Notes: a model not told the origin generated them from the sequence alone. 64,000 bases of DNA from Streptomyces sp. NBC_01267 (GCF_036241575.1 NZ_CP108455.1:2972001-3036000), one strand, 5' to 3'; shown: positions 26,790 through 35,982, counted from the first letter of the stretch. Program-made: numbers and translations.

Positions 26790-26981
26790 GATCCGGGACC
26801 GCCCCGGCGCGTCCTGAGCGGTCGCTTAGAAAAGAGTCCCGCATCACATGCCCGGTCCGGTGACCTTCACGGTACGTCCGGGTAACTTCCAATCAGCCGT
26901 GCCTTCCTGCGCCGCCCGCACGCAACCCGACCACCACCCCCAGCACCCCGTCACCCGACCACCGCACCCTCTGGAGCCGTG

Positions 26982-28202
26982 ATGCCCGAAGCCGTGATCG
27001 TGTCAACCGCCCGCTCCCCCATCGGCCGCGCCTTCAAGGGCTCGCTGAAGGACCTGCGCGCCGACGACCTCACCGCCACCATCATCCAGGCCGCCCTCGC
27101 CAAGGTCCCCGAGCTGGATCCCACGGACATCGACGACCTGATGCTCGGCTGCGGGCTGCCCGGCGGCGAGCAGGGCAACAACATGGGCCGCATCGTCGCC
27201 GTACAGATGGGGATGGACCACCTTCCCGGCTGCACGGTCACCCGCTACTGCTCCTCCTCGCTCCAGACCTCCCGGATGGCGATGCACGCCATCAAGGCGG
27301 GCGAGGGCGACGTCTTCATCTCCGCCGGTGTCGAGATGGTGTCCCGCTTCGTGAAGGGCAATTCGGACAGCCTCCCGGACACGCACAACCCGCTCTTCGC
27401 GGACGCGGAGGCGCGCACCGCGGCGGTGGCGGAGAGCGAGGGCGCCTCCTGGCACGACCCGCGCGAGGACGGCCTGGTGCCCGACGCGTACATCGCGATG
27501 GGGCAGACCGCCGAGAACCTGGCCGGGCTCAAGGGCATCAGCCGCCAGGAGATGGACGAGTTCGGCGTACGGTCCCAGAACCTCGCCGAGGAAGCCATCA
27601 AGAACGGCTTCTGGGCGCGGGAGATCACCCCGGTCACGCTCCCCGACGGCACGGTCGTCTCGAAGGACGACGGCCCGCGCGCCGGAGTCACCCTCGAAGG
27701 CGTGCAGGGCCTGAAGCCGGTCTTCCGGCCCGACGGCCGGGTCACCGCGGGCAACTGCTGCCCGCTGAACGACGGCGCCGCCGCACTCGTCATCATGAGC
27801 GACACCAAGGCGCGCGAGCTGGGGCTGACCCCGCTGGCCCGGATCGTCTCGACCGGGGTCACCGGCCTGTCCCCCGAGATCATGGGATACGGCCCGGTGG
27901 AGGCGTCGAAGCAGGCGCTGAAGCGGGCCGGTCTGACCATCGGCGACATCGACCTGGCCGAACTGAACGAGGCGTTCGCCGCTCAAGTCATCCCGTCCTA
28001 CCAGGACTTGGGCCTCGACCTGGACAAGGTGAACGTCAACGGCGGCGCCATCGCCGTCGGTCACCCCTTCGGCATGACCGGCGCGCGGATCACCGGCACA
28101 CTGATCAACAGCCTCCAGTTCCACGACAAGCAGTTCGGTCTGGAGACGATGTGCGTCGGCGGCGGCCAGGGCATGGCCATGGTCATCGAGCGCCTCAGCT
28201 GA
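26982..28202 (+). CDS. Acetyl-CoA C-acetyltransferase (thiolase)
   Basis: 406 aa. The catalytic Cys is in TVTRYCSSSLQTSRMAMHA, the second catalytic His in NGGAIAVGHPFGMTGAR, and the final Cys in MCVGGGQGMAMV. It either condenses acetyl-CoA units or cleaves 3-ketoacyl-CoA in beta-oxidation. GTG 26979 immediately precedes ATG 26982; the latter is chosen. Possible ribosome site TGGAG upstream. Stands alone. Confidence 0.93.
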   Translation: MPEAVIVSTARSPIGRAFKGSLKDLRADDLTATIIQAALAKVPELDPTDIDDLMLGCGLPGGEQGNNMGRIVAVQMGMDHLPGCTVTRYCSSSLQTSRMAMHAIKAGEGDVFISAGVEMVSRFVKGNSDSLPDTHNPLFADAEARTAAVAESEGASWHDPREDGLVPDAYIAMGQTAENLAGLKGISRQEMDEFGVRSQNLAEEAIKNGFWAREITPVTLPDGTVVSKDDGPRAGVTLEGVQGLKPVFRPDGRVTAGNCCPLNDGAAALVIMSDTKARELGLTPLARIVSTGVTGLSPEIMGYGPVEASKQALKRAGLTIGDIDLAELNEAFAAQVIPSYQDLGLDLDKVNVNGGAIAVGHPFGMTGARITGTLINSLQFHDKQFGLETMCVGGGQGMAMVIERLS

Positions 28203-28242
28203 CCTGAATCAGCTTGTTCGGCCTGAAGTACTCCGCTACCCA

Positions 28243-28281
28243 GAGGCACGGCTGATGCCGCCCCTGTCACAACCGTGCCTC
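28243..28281 (+). terminator. Hairpin after thiolase
   Basis: GAGGCACGG (28243-28251) pairs with CCGTGCCTC (28273-28281); the loop is 21 bases. Location 40 bases after the thiolase stop fits a terminator, though there is no T run. Confidence 0.55.
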
Positions 28282-28302
28282 AGGTAAGCCTCTCGCCACC
28301 CA

Positions 28303-28370
28303 GCTGTGACCGAATCTCCCCCAGGATGTGACCTACGTCCCGGGGGAGAGTTGTTTCCGCAGGTCACAGC
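28303..28370 (+). ncRNA. Structured leader upstream of the membrane protein at 28498
   Basis: Nested stems: GCTGTGACC (28303-28311) pairs with GGTCACAGC (28362-28370), and inside it TCTCCCCC (28315-28322) pairs with GGGGGAGA (28342-28349). The loop contains ATGTGACCTACGTCC. This is too regular for chance in non-coding DNA and lies about 130 bases before the GTG start. It could be a regulatory leader or small RNA; I do not recognise the class. Confidence 0.5.
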
Positions 28371-28497
28371 AGTATCGGGACAGAACATAGGGCACAAAGA
28401 CCTGTCCAATTCATGACGTAATGCACTGCCGGTGGGAGCACTCTCACGACAAGCTGATGTAGGAAGTCGGGGAACGATTGAATCCGGGAGTAAGTCA

Positions 28498-29409
28498 GTG
28501 AGCACTTTGTCGATTGCCCTGCTGCTGACGACGGCCGCCGCCACGGCCGTCGGCGCTGCGTCCCTCTATGCCGCGCACGGCCTGCGCGGTCAGATCGCCG
28601 CCCTGCGCGACGACCTGGCTGCCACGTCCCGCGGCACCCGGGGCGCCACCGTACCGGCCGCCCGTGAGACTCCGGTCGCGGAGATACGCGCGGCCGTCGC
28701 CGAGGCGCTGGCCGAGGAACGCGAACGCGAACTGGCCGAGGCGCGCGCCTTCTGGGCGGCGCAGGAGTCCCGTGACGCCGCGGACACCCCTTCCCTGCTG
28801 GGCGGTCTGGCCGGACTCGGCGAGGACGCCGCGTTCTTCCTGCCGCGCCAGGCCGACTTCACCGGCTTCGAATCCGGCCTCGAATCCGGTCCGGACGGTG
28901 GCCTGGACAGCGCCCTGAACGACGCCCTTCTGGGGCGCGGCTTCGAATCGCCCTTCGCGCCGGAGCTCGAACCGGCCGTCGACGCGGGCATCGAGGCGGA
29001 CGACGAGCCGGGCGTCGACGAGTACGCCAACGACAGTGCCGAGCTGGCCGCCGCCCGCCGCAGGCACCCCTCGCACCCCGACTTCGTACCGGTCCGGACA
29101 CCGGTGGTGACCGACCACGAGCGCATGGTGACCCGCCTGGAAGAGCTGGCCGAGACCCGCACCGCGCTCTCCGACGTACGCCCCGGCCCGCTCGGCACGC
29201 TCGATGTGTACGTCTTCGCCGACGGCACCACGCTCTGCATGACCCCGGGCCACCGCGAGACCGCCGAACGGCTCGCCGAGGCGCTGCGCGCGGGCGACAC
29301 CCCGGTCCTGCTGGGCGGTTCCGGCATCTCCGGTGCGTACGCGCTGACCTTCACCTGCGGCGAGGAGAACGTCTACATCCTCGCCGACCGCGTCATCGCG
29401 TCCCTGTAG
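28498..29409 (+). CDS. Membrane-anchored hypothetical protein
   Basis: 303 aa. One N-terminal helix (MSTLSIALLLTTAAATAVGA) then a charged helix rich in Glu/Arg (residues 50-85), an acidic linker, and a C-terminal globular domain (GTLDVYVFADGTTLCMTPGH ... ENVYILADRVIASL). No family recognised. GTG 28498 has CGGGAG about 8 bases upstream. The long non-coding leader suggests regulation at the RNA level. Confidence 0.75.
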   Translation: MSTLSIALLLTTAAATAVGAASLYAAHGLRGQIAALRDDLAATSRGTRGATVPAARETPVAEIRAAVAEALAEERERELAEARAFWAAQESRDAADTPSLLGGLAGLGEDAAFFLPRQADFTGFESGLESGPDGGLDSALNDALLGRGFESPFAPELEPAVDAGIEADDEPGVDEYANDSAELAAARRRHPSHPDFVPVRTPVVTDHERMVTRLEELAETRTALSDVRPGPLGTLDVYVFADGTTLCMTPGHRETAERLAEALRAGDTPVLLGGSGISGAYALTFTCGEENVYILADRVIASL

Positions 29410-29484
29410 TCCCGCAGCGCCCTCAGCGCCCGCAGTCCCCGCAGCACCCGCACCCGACGGCCCTCCGCGGACCCGACCCGCCCC

Positions 29485-29817
29485 TCACAGACCCGAACCG
29501 GCCTCGGCCGCTTCCACCAACTTCACGGCCTCGTCCAGCTCCACGGACGAGGCCGTTCGCAGCTCCAGGGCCAAGTCGTTCCCCGCTACGGCGAGTTGGT
29601 CGGCCACGGCGAATATCCCGGCGTCCGGCATGACCCGCACGGCAGCGCCCGCCCCTTGCCGACGCTGCACCTCCAAGCGCTGTGCGCGGGACGAGAGTTC
29701 CCTGGCCAGCGCGAGCCCGTCGGCGGCGGCGCCCCGCTGAAGACGGCTCTGCGGGGCGGCGCGCAGCCGGTCGGCGAAGCGTTCCACTGCGGCGGTGAGG
29801 GGGGTCGTATCAAGCAC
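29485..29817 (-). CDS. Small hypothetical helical protein
   Basis: 110 aa, rich in Ala, Arg and Leu, probably all-helical (ERFADRLRAAPQSRLQ, VELDEAVKLVEAAEA). GTG start at 29817. No known family. It is divergent from the DUF4287 gene. Coding confidence is moderate; third-position GC looks like its neighbours. Confidence 0.6.
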   Translation of the reverse strand: MLDTTPLTAAVERFADRLRAAPQSRLQRGAAADGLALARELSSRAQRLEVQRRQGAGAAVRVMPDAGIFAVADQLAVAGNDLALELRTASSVELDEAVKLVEAAEAGSGL

Positions 29818-29960
29818 GCCGCGACCTTACGCGCCCGTCCAGGACTGTTGCCAACGGGCCGACGCTCAGGCACGGTGCAGTGAAGGACCAGCACGAGGGC
29901 CCGTCCCGCTACCACCGGGCTCTCCACGGCCGACTCAGCGCAACGCCTCCGGAGGCGCCG

Positions 29961-30191
29961 ATGTCCCAAGTCTTCTCCGAAGAGACCCATCGCAATCTGC
30001 TCTCCCGCATCCCCCAGTGCACGGGCCGCGAAGTGTCCGACTGGCTCCGTGCCGTCGACGAAGGCCCCACCCTCGTCCGTTTCGACGAGAAGGTCAGCTG
30101 GCTCAGGACCGAGCACCACCTGGCCTACGGCCACGCCAAGGCGATCATCCACGAGTACGACCTGCGGCGAGCCGCCCGACGGCTGCGCTGA
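29961..30191 (+). CDS. DUF4287 protein
   Basis: 76 aa. The sequence SEETHRNLLSRIPQCTGREV and the C-terminal HLAYGHAKAIIHEYDLRRA match the DUF4287 family, whose role is unknown. GGAGG (29951-29955) lies 5 bases before ATG 29961; an in-frame extension to 29880 is therefore rejected. Stands alone upstream of a LacI regulator. Confidence 0.8.
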   Translation: MSQVFSEETHRNLLSRIPQCTGREVSDWLRAVDEGPTLVRFDEKVSWLRTEHHLAYGHAKAIIHEYDLRRAARRLR

Positions 30192-30385
30192 GGCGTACGG
30201 TCCCCCTCCCCCCGTCTTCGCCCCGTCGGCTCCGGCCTGCGGGGCGAAGTGCTGTCGTGCCGCGCGCCTTGACCGTGAGCACGCCGGGACGTGCCGGGCA
30301 GCCGTGCCACGGACGCACCGAGCGCCCACGACGCCCGACGGGCCAAGTGCCGCCGCCCGGAAGGGATTTCAGAGATCCGGCGGTA

Positions 30386-30444
30386 TTGACAGGCATCCCG
30401 GGCGCCAGAATCATGACCCCGTGAGCGCTCCCGGGAGCGCTCAC
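30386..30444 (+). promoter_or_regulatory. Promoter with perfect 24-bp LacI-type operator
   Basis: TTGACA (30386-30391) fits a -35, and a weak -10-like sequence lies near 30406-30414. At 30421-30444 is a perfect palindrome beginning GTGAGCGCTCCC, which contains GAGCGCTC twice (30423-30430 and 30435-30442). GAGCGCTC is the core of CebR-type LacI operators. It sits 82 bases before the LacI gene start. Confidence 0.7.
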
Positions 30445-30526
30445 GTACCCGGCTCCCTCCACCGTCCTCACCGTCTTCCCATCCCTCACCGGCCGTTCAC
30501 CGGCCGGGGCAAGAAGGGCGACGCAC

Positions 30527-31531
30527 TTGTCCGCAGCCAGCACGTCACGACGGGCCACGATCGACGACGTCGCCCGGTCGGCCGGGGTCTCCCGGCAGAC
30601 CGTGTCCCGGGCGATCAACGACAAGCCCGAGATCGACCCGGCGACCCGGCAGCACGTGCTCCAGGTCGCCCGCGCGATGGGCTACCGGCCGAGCCGCTTC
30701 GCCCGCGGCATGGTCAGCCAGGGGGTCACCACCGTCGGACTCGTCATCGCGGACGTCCTCAACCCCTTCTTCCCCGAGGTGGTGTCGGGGGTGATGGAGG
30801 CCGCCGACAAACGCGGCTGGCAGGTCACCGTCCACAGCACCGGCCACGCGACGGAACGCGAGTCGTCGGTGGCCGACACCGTCGCCGAACACGTCGACGC
30901 CTGTGTGGCGTTCATGATCGACCCGGTGGCGGTGGAGCGCATCCGCGCCTCCGGCATCCCGCTCGTCCTGCTGAACCACGAGGCGCCGCCGCCCTCGGTG
31001 GGCGGTGTCCGGATCGACTTCGAGTCGGGGATCCGGCAGGCGGTCGGCCATCTGACCGCCCGTGGCCACACCCGGATCGCCATGCTCGACGACCGCGCGA
31101 ACAGCGACGCCCTGCTGCCGGACACCCGGCACGGGCTCTTCCTGCGGGTGGCCGCCGAACACGCGCTGCCCGTGGACGAGGCCTGGGTGCTGCCCGCCGA
31201 GAACTCCCTGGACGGCGGCGCGGAGGCGATGGACCGGCTGCTGGCGGCCCTTCCGGGGGTCACCGCGGTGGTCGCGTACAACGACCTCATCGCCATCGGT
31301 GCCATGCGCCGCGCCCTGGCCCGGGGGCTCTCGGTCCCCGGGGACTGCGCCTTCGTCGGCTGCGACGGGCTGATGCTGGGGCGGCTCGTCGACCCCCCGC
31401 TCACCACGCTGCACATCGACAAGGAACAGCTGGGCCGGGCCGCCGTACGCCAGGTCGAGGCGCTGATGTCCGGTGACCGGCCCGAGGAGGCCGTGATCGT
31501 CCCCGACCTGGTGATCCGCGCGTCCAGCTGA
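30527..31531 (+). CDS. LacI family transcriptional regulator
   Basis: 334 aa. HTH TIDDVARSAGVSRQTVSRAI, then a ligand-binding domain (VGLVIADVLNPFFPEVVSGV; VAYNDLIAIGAMRRAL; FVGCDGLMLGRLVDPPLTTL). TTG 30527 is the likely start; AAGAAGGG lies 8 bases upstream. A perfect double operator upstream predicts autoregulation. The adjacent fucosidase suggests the ligand is a fucose- or related sugar-derived signal. Confidence 0.9.
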   Translation: MSAASTSRRATIDDVARSAGVSRQTVSRAINDKPEIDPATRQHVLQVARAMGYRPSRFARGMVSQGVTTVGLVIADVLNPFFPEVVSGVMEAADKRGWQVTVHSTGHATERESSVADTVAEHVDACVAFMIDPVAVERIRASGIPLVLLNHEAPPPSVGGVRIDFESGIRQAVGHLTARGHTRIAMLDDRANSDALLPDTRHGLFLRVAAEHALPVDEAWVLPAENSLDGGAEAMDRLLAALPGVTAVVAYNDLIAIGAMRRALARGLSVPGDCAFVGCDGLMLGRLVDPPLTTLHIDKEQLGRAAVRQVEALMSGDRPEEAVIVPDLVIRASS

Positions 31532-31536
31532 CCGCC

Positions 31537-31674
31537 CACCCACCACCACGGCCCCGCCCACCACCGCCGCCACCCACCACGCCCCCTACCGCCACCCCCG
31601 CGGCGCACCCACCACCACGCCCCCGCCCACCACCGCCGCCACCCACCACGCCCCCTACCACCACCGCCGCGGCC
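31537..31674. repeat. 69-bp tandem duplication
   Basis: Units start at 31537 and 31606 with CACCCACCACCACG; they differ at a few positions. The array is pyrimidine-rich (C and A dominate), between the LacI stop and the fucosidase. It codes for nothing credible. Confidence 0.8.
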
Positions 31675-31786
31675 ACCCCCACGGCGCGCACCTTCGCCAT
31701 GCCCTCATGACCTCCGGGGAGACGCTCCACCCGTCCCCGGCGCTTGTCCGGTCCCGTACCCCCACCGCACCCGAGGAGCACACCGT

Positions 31787-33652
31787 ATGAGCACCATCGG
31801 CAGAAGAGGCTTCCTGGCCGCGAGCATCACCGTGGCCGGCGCCGCGACCGGCCTGGGCGCCGCCGCACCCGCGTTCGCCGCCCCGGCGTCCGTCACCGGG
31901 CCGTCCGCCGCCCGGTCGTCCACCGGCCTGACCGCCCCCGCCGCCCCGACCCCGCCGCTGTACCGGGAACACCCCTGGCTGCGTACCGCCCGCACCGGTC
32001 TCTTCCTGCACTGGGGCATGTTCACCGCCCCCGCCTTCACCGATGCCGCCGCGTGGGAGGCGGAGGTCACCGGCTCCGGCTGGACCGCCGAGTACTGGGT
32101 CCGGGAAGCGCTCAAGCTCAAGGCGTCCTACCTGGTCCTGGTGACCTTCCACAGCCGCCTCGGCTACGCCCGCGCCTGGCCCTCGCAGATCCCGGGCAGC
32201 GGCTCCACCCGGCGCGACTTCCTGGGCGAACTGATCGCGGCGGCGAAGAAGCGCGGCCTGAAGGTCATCTGTTACGTCACCGACGACCCCCAGTGGCACG
32301 ACGCCACCGGGACCGAGTGCCTGGACTCGGCCGCCTACTCCGCGTACAAGGGCAAGGCCGTCGACCTCACCACCCGCGAGGGCTTCGGCGAGTACTCCTA
32401 CGACGTCTTCGTCGAACTCATGCGGAACTACCCGGAGTTGGCGGGTTTCTGGATCGACAACGACAACGAGTACTGGGAGCGCAACAAGCTCTACGAGCGC
32501 ATCCGCACCGAGCGCCCGGACATGACGCTCAGCAACAACAACGAGGACACCCCGATCATGGACATGGTCAGCCATGAGCAGAAGAAGGGGATGCTGCCGG
32601 ACTACGACTACTCGGCGGCCACCTGGACACCGCTGCCGCGGCTGGCCGAGGGCTGCTTCACGGTCGGCGGCAACTGGTGGTACGAGGGCAAGAACAACAC
32701 CGTCGACTACCCGCTGACCATCCGCCGGGTGATCAGCAACGTGGGCGCCTCGATCCGCTCGCTGATAGCCGAGGGCGCCCAGCACAGTGGCCGCTTCACC
32801 CCGAACATCGAGGCGTTCAACAACTACGTCGCCGACTGGTTCGACGGCATGTGGGAGTCCGTCGACGGCACCGAGGGCGGCGGCTACATGTACGGCGGCC
32901 TGCAGCCCGGCTGGCTGAACGACGGGGCGTTCGCCGCGGTCACCGTGGCCCGGCACGACCCCCGGCTCCAGTACCTGCACGTCACCACCCGCCCCACGTC
33001 GGACACCTTCGTACGGGTCCGCGACAACGGCTACCGGATCACCCGCGTCGAGGACCTGCGCACCGGCCGGCGGATGCCGTTCGTCCAGGAGAACGGCACC
33101 CTGACGATCCGTTCCGTCTCCACGTGGGACGACTACGACACCGTCTTCCGCATCAGGACCACCGGTGACCGCGCCTTCGTCCTGCCGGGCCACCGGGTCC
33201 GCGCCACCGCCACCTCGTCGAAGGCCGGGTTCCCCGCGTCGAACCTGGTGGACGGTGACTTCACCACGTACTGGGACGCCGGCGACACCATCCCGGTCTC
33301 GATCACCCTCGATCTCGGCGAGGTGCGCAACGTCGCCTGCCTCGGCGTCAACCACCACGAGTGGTCCCCGACGCAGAACCGCGAGACCTTCGGGCGCAAG
33401 GAGGACTCGGCCCGGATCAAGGAGTACGGGGTCCAGGTCAGCCGCGACGGCCGGAACTGGTCGACCGTGATCGCGAGCGCGGAGCTGGAGAGCGCGAAGG
33501 CGGTGCGCTTCATCGACCTCGACACCAGGGCCCGCTACGTCCGGATCGACGTCGCGTCGACCTGGGCGCTGGAGAGCGTGCCCGCGTACTACCGGAAGCT
33601 GCTGATCGACTCGATCGAGGTCACCACGGGGCACCCGAGGAGCCGCGGCTGA
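31787..33652 (+). CDS. Secreted alpha-L-fucosidase (GH29-like) with a discoidin domain
   Basis: 621 aa. Tat signal MSTIGRRGFLAASITVAGAA ... AFAAP. The GH29-like barrel has WLRTARTGLFLHWGMFTAP and a nucleophile-like Asp in LAGFWIDND. The C-terminal part (about residues 460-610) has a discoidin/F5-8C-type fold (PASNLVDGDFTTYWDAGD; ITLDLGE). It would remove fucose from glycans outside the cell. A LacI regulator is upstream. The GH29 catalytic acid is not obvious to me. Confidence 0.85.
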   Translation: MSTIGRRGFLAASITVAGAATGLGAAAPAFAAPASVTGPSAARSSTGLTAPAAPTPPLYREHPWLRTARTGLFLHWGMFTAPAFTDAAAWEAEVTGSGWTAEYWVREALKLKASYLVLVTFHSRLGYARAWPSQIPGSGSTRRDFLGELIAAAKKRGLKVICYVTDDPQWHDATGTECLDSAAYSAYKGKAVDLTTREGFGEYSYDVFVELMRNYPELAGFWIDNDNEYWERNKLYERIRTERPDMTLSNNNEDTPIMDMVSHEQKKGMLPDYDYSAATWTPLPRLAEGCFTVGGNWWYEGKNNTVDYPLTIRRVISNVGASIRSLIAEGAQHSGRFTPNIEAFNNYVADWFDGMWESVDGTEGGGYMYGGLQPGWLNDGAFAAVTVARHDPRLQYLHVTTRPTSDTFVRVRDNGYRITRVEDLRTGRRMPFVQENGTLTIRSVSTWDDYDTVFRIRTTGDRAFVLPGHRVRATATSSKAGFPASNLVDGDFTTYWDAGDTIPVSITLDLGEVRNVACLGVNHHEWSPTQNRETFGRKEDSARIKEYGVQVSRDGRNWSTVIASAELESAKAVRFIDLDTRARYVRIDVASTWALESVPAYYRKLLIDSIEVTTGHPRSRG

Positions 33653-33664
33653 CGGTGGAACAGC

Positions 33665-33697
33665 GATGGCCGCCCGGACCAGGTCCGGGCGGCCATC
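33665..33697. terminator. Bidirectional terminator
   Basis: GATGGCCGCCCGGAC and GTCCGGGCGGCCATC form a 15-bp perfect stem around CAG. Between the convergent fucosidase and BI-1 genes. Confidence 0.85.
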
Positions 33698-33741
33698 GGC
33701 GGGTACACGTCAGTCCCCTGACGTCGCCTCAGTACTTCCTG

Positions 33742-34593
33742 CTAGTCACCGCTGAAGATCGCAACGAGCCGCAGCATCTCCGTGTAGATCCACACGAGCG
33801 ACACCGTCAGACCGAACGCGGCCAGCCACGACTCCTCGCGCGGGGCGCCGAAGGCGATGCCGTCCTCGATCTGCTTGAAGTCCAGCGTCAGGAAGAAGCA
33901 GCCGATCAGGATCGCCGCGATCCCGACGAGCGCACCGAGCGGACCGAAGCTGCGCAGCCCGCCCTGGTCGGCCACCCCGGTGACGACCAGCAGCAGATTG
34001 ACCAGCAGGAGCCCCATGAACGCGAAGGCGACGGTCATGCCCATGCGGGCGTAGCGCGCGGTCACCCGGATCCAGCGCTGCTTGTACATGAACAGCGTGG
34101 CGCCCGAGACCGCCATCGTGCCCAGCACCGCCTGGAAGGGCGCACCCGCCCACTGGCTGTTGTACATCTCGCTGATCACGCCGAGGAAGATGCCCTCGAA
34201 GAACGCGTAACCGAGGATCAGAGCGGGCACCGGCGTGCGCTTGAAGGACTGCACCATGGCCAGCACGAAGGCGACCAGCGCGGAGCCGAAGGCCAGCCCG
34301 TAGCTGGTGGTGGAGACCGGCAGCAGCGTCCAGGCCAGTACGGCGGCGACCGCGACGGTGCCGAGCGTCATGGCCGTGCGGGAGACGACGTCGTCCATCG
34401 TCATCGCGTTGGTACGGGCGGGCGCCTGCGGGCCGTGCGGGTCGGGCGCGTACGGATTCGTGGCATACGGATTCGTCACGTACGGGTTGGTCCCTACCGC
34501 GGGGCCCCCGGCCTGCGGTGCCGCGTTGAAGCCCGCGTAGCCGTTGTCGCGGCTGAAGCCCCGTCGCGAGAAGACCGGGTTGCTGCTCCTCAT
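33742..34593 (-). CDS. Bax inhibitor-1/YccA-like membrane protein
   Basis: 283 aa. About 60 residues of soluble N-terminus with a triple NPY(V/A)TNPYA-like repeat, then seven hydrophobic helices (for example LGYAFFEGIFLGVISEMY and LAAFGLTVSLVWIYTEMLRL). Family members are found in many bacteria as small ion channels or stress proteins. ATG 34593. The stop is 44 bases from the bidirectional hairpin. Confidence 0.88.
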   Translation of the reverse strand: MRSSNPVFSRRGFSRDNGYAGFNAAPQAGGPAVGTNPYVTNPYATNPYAPDPHGPQAPARTNAMTMDDVVSRTAMTLGTVAVAAVLAWTLLPVSTTSYGLAFGSALVAFVLAMVQSFKRTPVPALILGYAFFEGIFLGVISEMYNSQWAGAPFQAVLGTMAVSGATLFMYKQRWIRVTARYARMGMTVAFAFMGLLLVNLLLVVTGVADQGGLRSFGPLGALVGIAAILIGCFFLTLDFKQIEDGIAFGAPREESWLAAFGLTVSLVWIYTEMLRLVAIFSGD

Positions 34594-34753
34594 CTCACTC
34601 CTCAGTGGCCACGGTGCGTGGCCTCAGGGCAAGAGTAATGGGACAGCAAAGAGAAGGCCCTACTGCCTGAGAAGGATCTTTCCGCGGCGAACCCGGACAA
34701 TCGCGACATCAGTGCGGGATGCTCTCCCAGCGGACACACAGGAACTGGCGAAG

Positions 34754-34836
34754 TGCCCGGAACCGGACTTGAACCGGTACGCCCCCGAGGGGCAGCGAGG
34801 TTTAAGCTCGCCGTGTCTGCATTCCACCATCCGGGC
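34754..34836 (-). tRNA. bldA: tRNA-Leu (UAA anticodon), bldA-type
   Basis: 83 bases, minus strand. Acceptor stem GCCCGGA/TCCGGGC, D arm, anticodon loop CTTAAAC (anticodon TAA), long variable arm (TGCCCCTCGGGGGCG) and T arm CCGGTTCAAGTCCGG. CCA is not encoded. This tRNA decodes UUA, the rarest Leu codon in streptomycetes. It matches S. coelicolor bldA as I remember it and controls morphological and antibiotic development. Confidence 0.95.
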
Positions 34837-35211
34837 AGGGCGCGCGGCACCGCATTCGCGAGTCAGAGACTATCCGGACCCGCCCGCCGAGCATCGGACG
34901 AGAAGCCCGATGTTGTCTTATTTTATTGATGCCTGAAGGTGCGTCAGCAAGTGGATGGGCCATCGGCACATGCCGCACGTGGTGGACGCCTCGTACTGGG
35001 GGGTACGGGATTGACGGAAAGTCGCCGCCCGGCCGGTCCGCCCGGTCCCTCCGGCGGACCGTCTCAGGGCCGGTGTCATCCCCGAGGAGGAGGCGAGCGG
35101 CCCTCGGTCAGTCTCAAGGCGGCCCCGGGAACGGGCATGAGGACGGACGTTCCGGCCCAGGACCGGCGACAGGATGAAGAGGTCCCCACAGCCTGTCCCG
35201 AGGAGCCTCAC
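34837..35211. other. Intergenic region between bldA and the ABC transporter
   Basis: 375 bases. An AT-rich patch at 34913-34930 may belong to the bldA promoter (reading left). No open frame has a proper ribosome site until GAGGAG before the GTG at 35212. I see no clear repeat or operator. Confidence 0.5.
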
Positions 35212-35982
35212 GTGACCACGACCACCACCGCTCGCCGCTCCACCGCGGTGGCCGCTCGCGCCACCGAACTGTCGAAGGTGTACGGCCACGGCGAGACCCA
35301 GGTGGTCGCCCTGGACAGCGTCTCCGTGGACTTCCGGCAGGGCGAGTTCACCGCGATCATGGGCCCGTCCGGTTCCGGCAAGTCGACGCTGATGCACTGC
35401 GTGGCAGGCCTGGACACGTTCAGCTCCGGTTCCGTACGGATCGGTGAGACCGAACTGAGCACCCTCAAGGACAAGCAGCTCACCCAGCTGCGCCGGGACA
35501 AGATCGGCTTCATCTTCCAGGCGTTCAACCTGCTGCCCACGCTGACCGCGGCCGAGAACATCACGCTGCCGATGGACATCGCGGGCCGCAAGCCCGACAA
35601 GGCGTGGCTGGCGAACGTCATCGAGATGGTGGGGCTCAAGGACCGGCTCAGCCACCGGCCCACCCAGCTCTCCGGCGGCCAGCAGCAGCGCGTGGCGGTG
35701 GCCCGCGCGCTGGCCTCGCAGCCCGAGATCATCTTCGGCGACGAGCCGACCGGGAACCTGGACTCCCGCTCGGGGGCGGAGGTGCTGGGCTTCCTGCGCA
35801 ACTCCGTACGGGAACTGGGCCAGACCGTCGTCATGGTGACCCACGACCCGGTGGCCGCCGCCTACGCGGACCGGGTGATCTTCCTCGCGGACGGCCGGAT
35901 CGTCGACGAGATGCTGTCGCCCACCGCCGACGGCGTGCTCGACCGGATGAAGGAGTTCGACGCCCGGGGCCGGACCAGCTGA
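35212..35982 (+). CDS. MacB/LolD-type ABC transporter ATP-binding protein
   Basis: 256 aa. Walker A GPSGSGKSTL, signature LSGGQQQRVAVARAL, Walker B IIFGDEPTGNLD, H-loop VTHDP. LolD/MacB features include FQAFNLLPTLTA. GTG 35212 has GAGGAG 8 bases upstream. It feeds the FtsX-like permease at 36058. Confidence 0.93.
   Translation: MTTTTTARRSTAVAARATELSKVYGHGETQVVALDSVSVDFRQGEFTAIMGPSGSGKSTLMHCVAGLDTFSSGSVRIGETELSTLKDKQLTQLRRDKIGFIFQAFNLLPTLTAAENITLPMDIAGRKPDKAWLANVIEMVGLKDRLSHRPTQLSGGQQQRVAVARALASQPEIIFGDEPTGNLDSRSGAEVLGFLRNSVRELGQTVVMVTHDPVAAAYADRVIFLADGRIVDEMLSPTADGVLDRMKEFDARGRTS

Noticed and set aside
34939..35211. N-terminal extension of the MacB-like ATPase
   Set aside because: The frame is open but low-complexity; GAGGAG before GTG 35212 and the family start argue against it.
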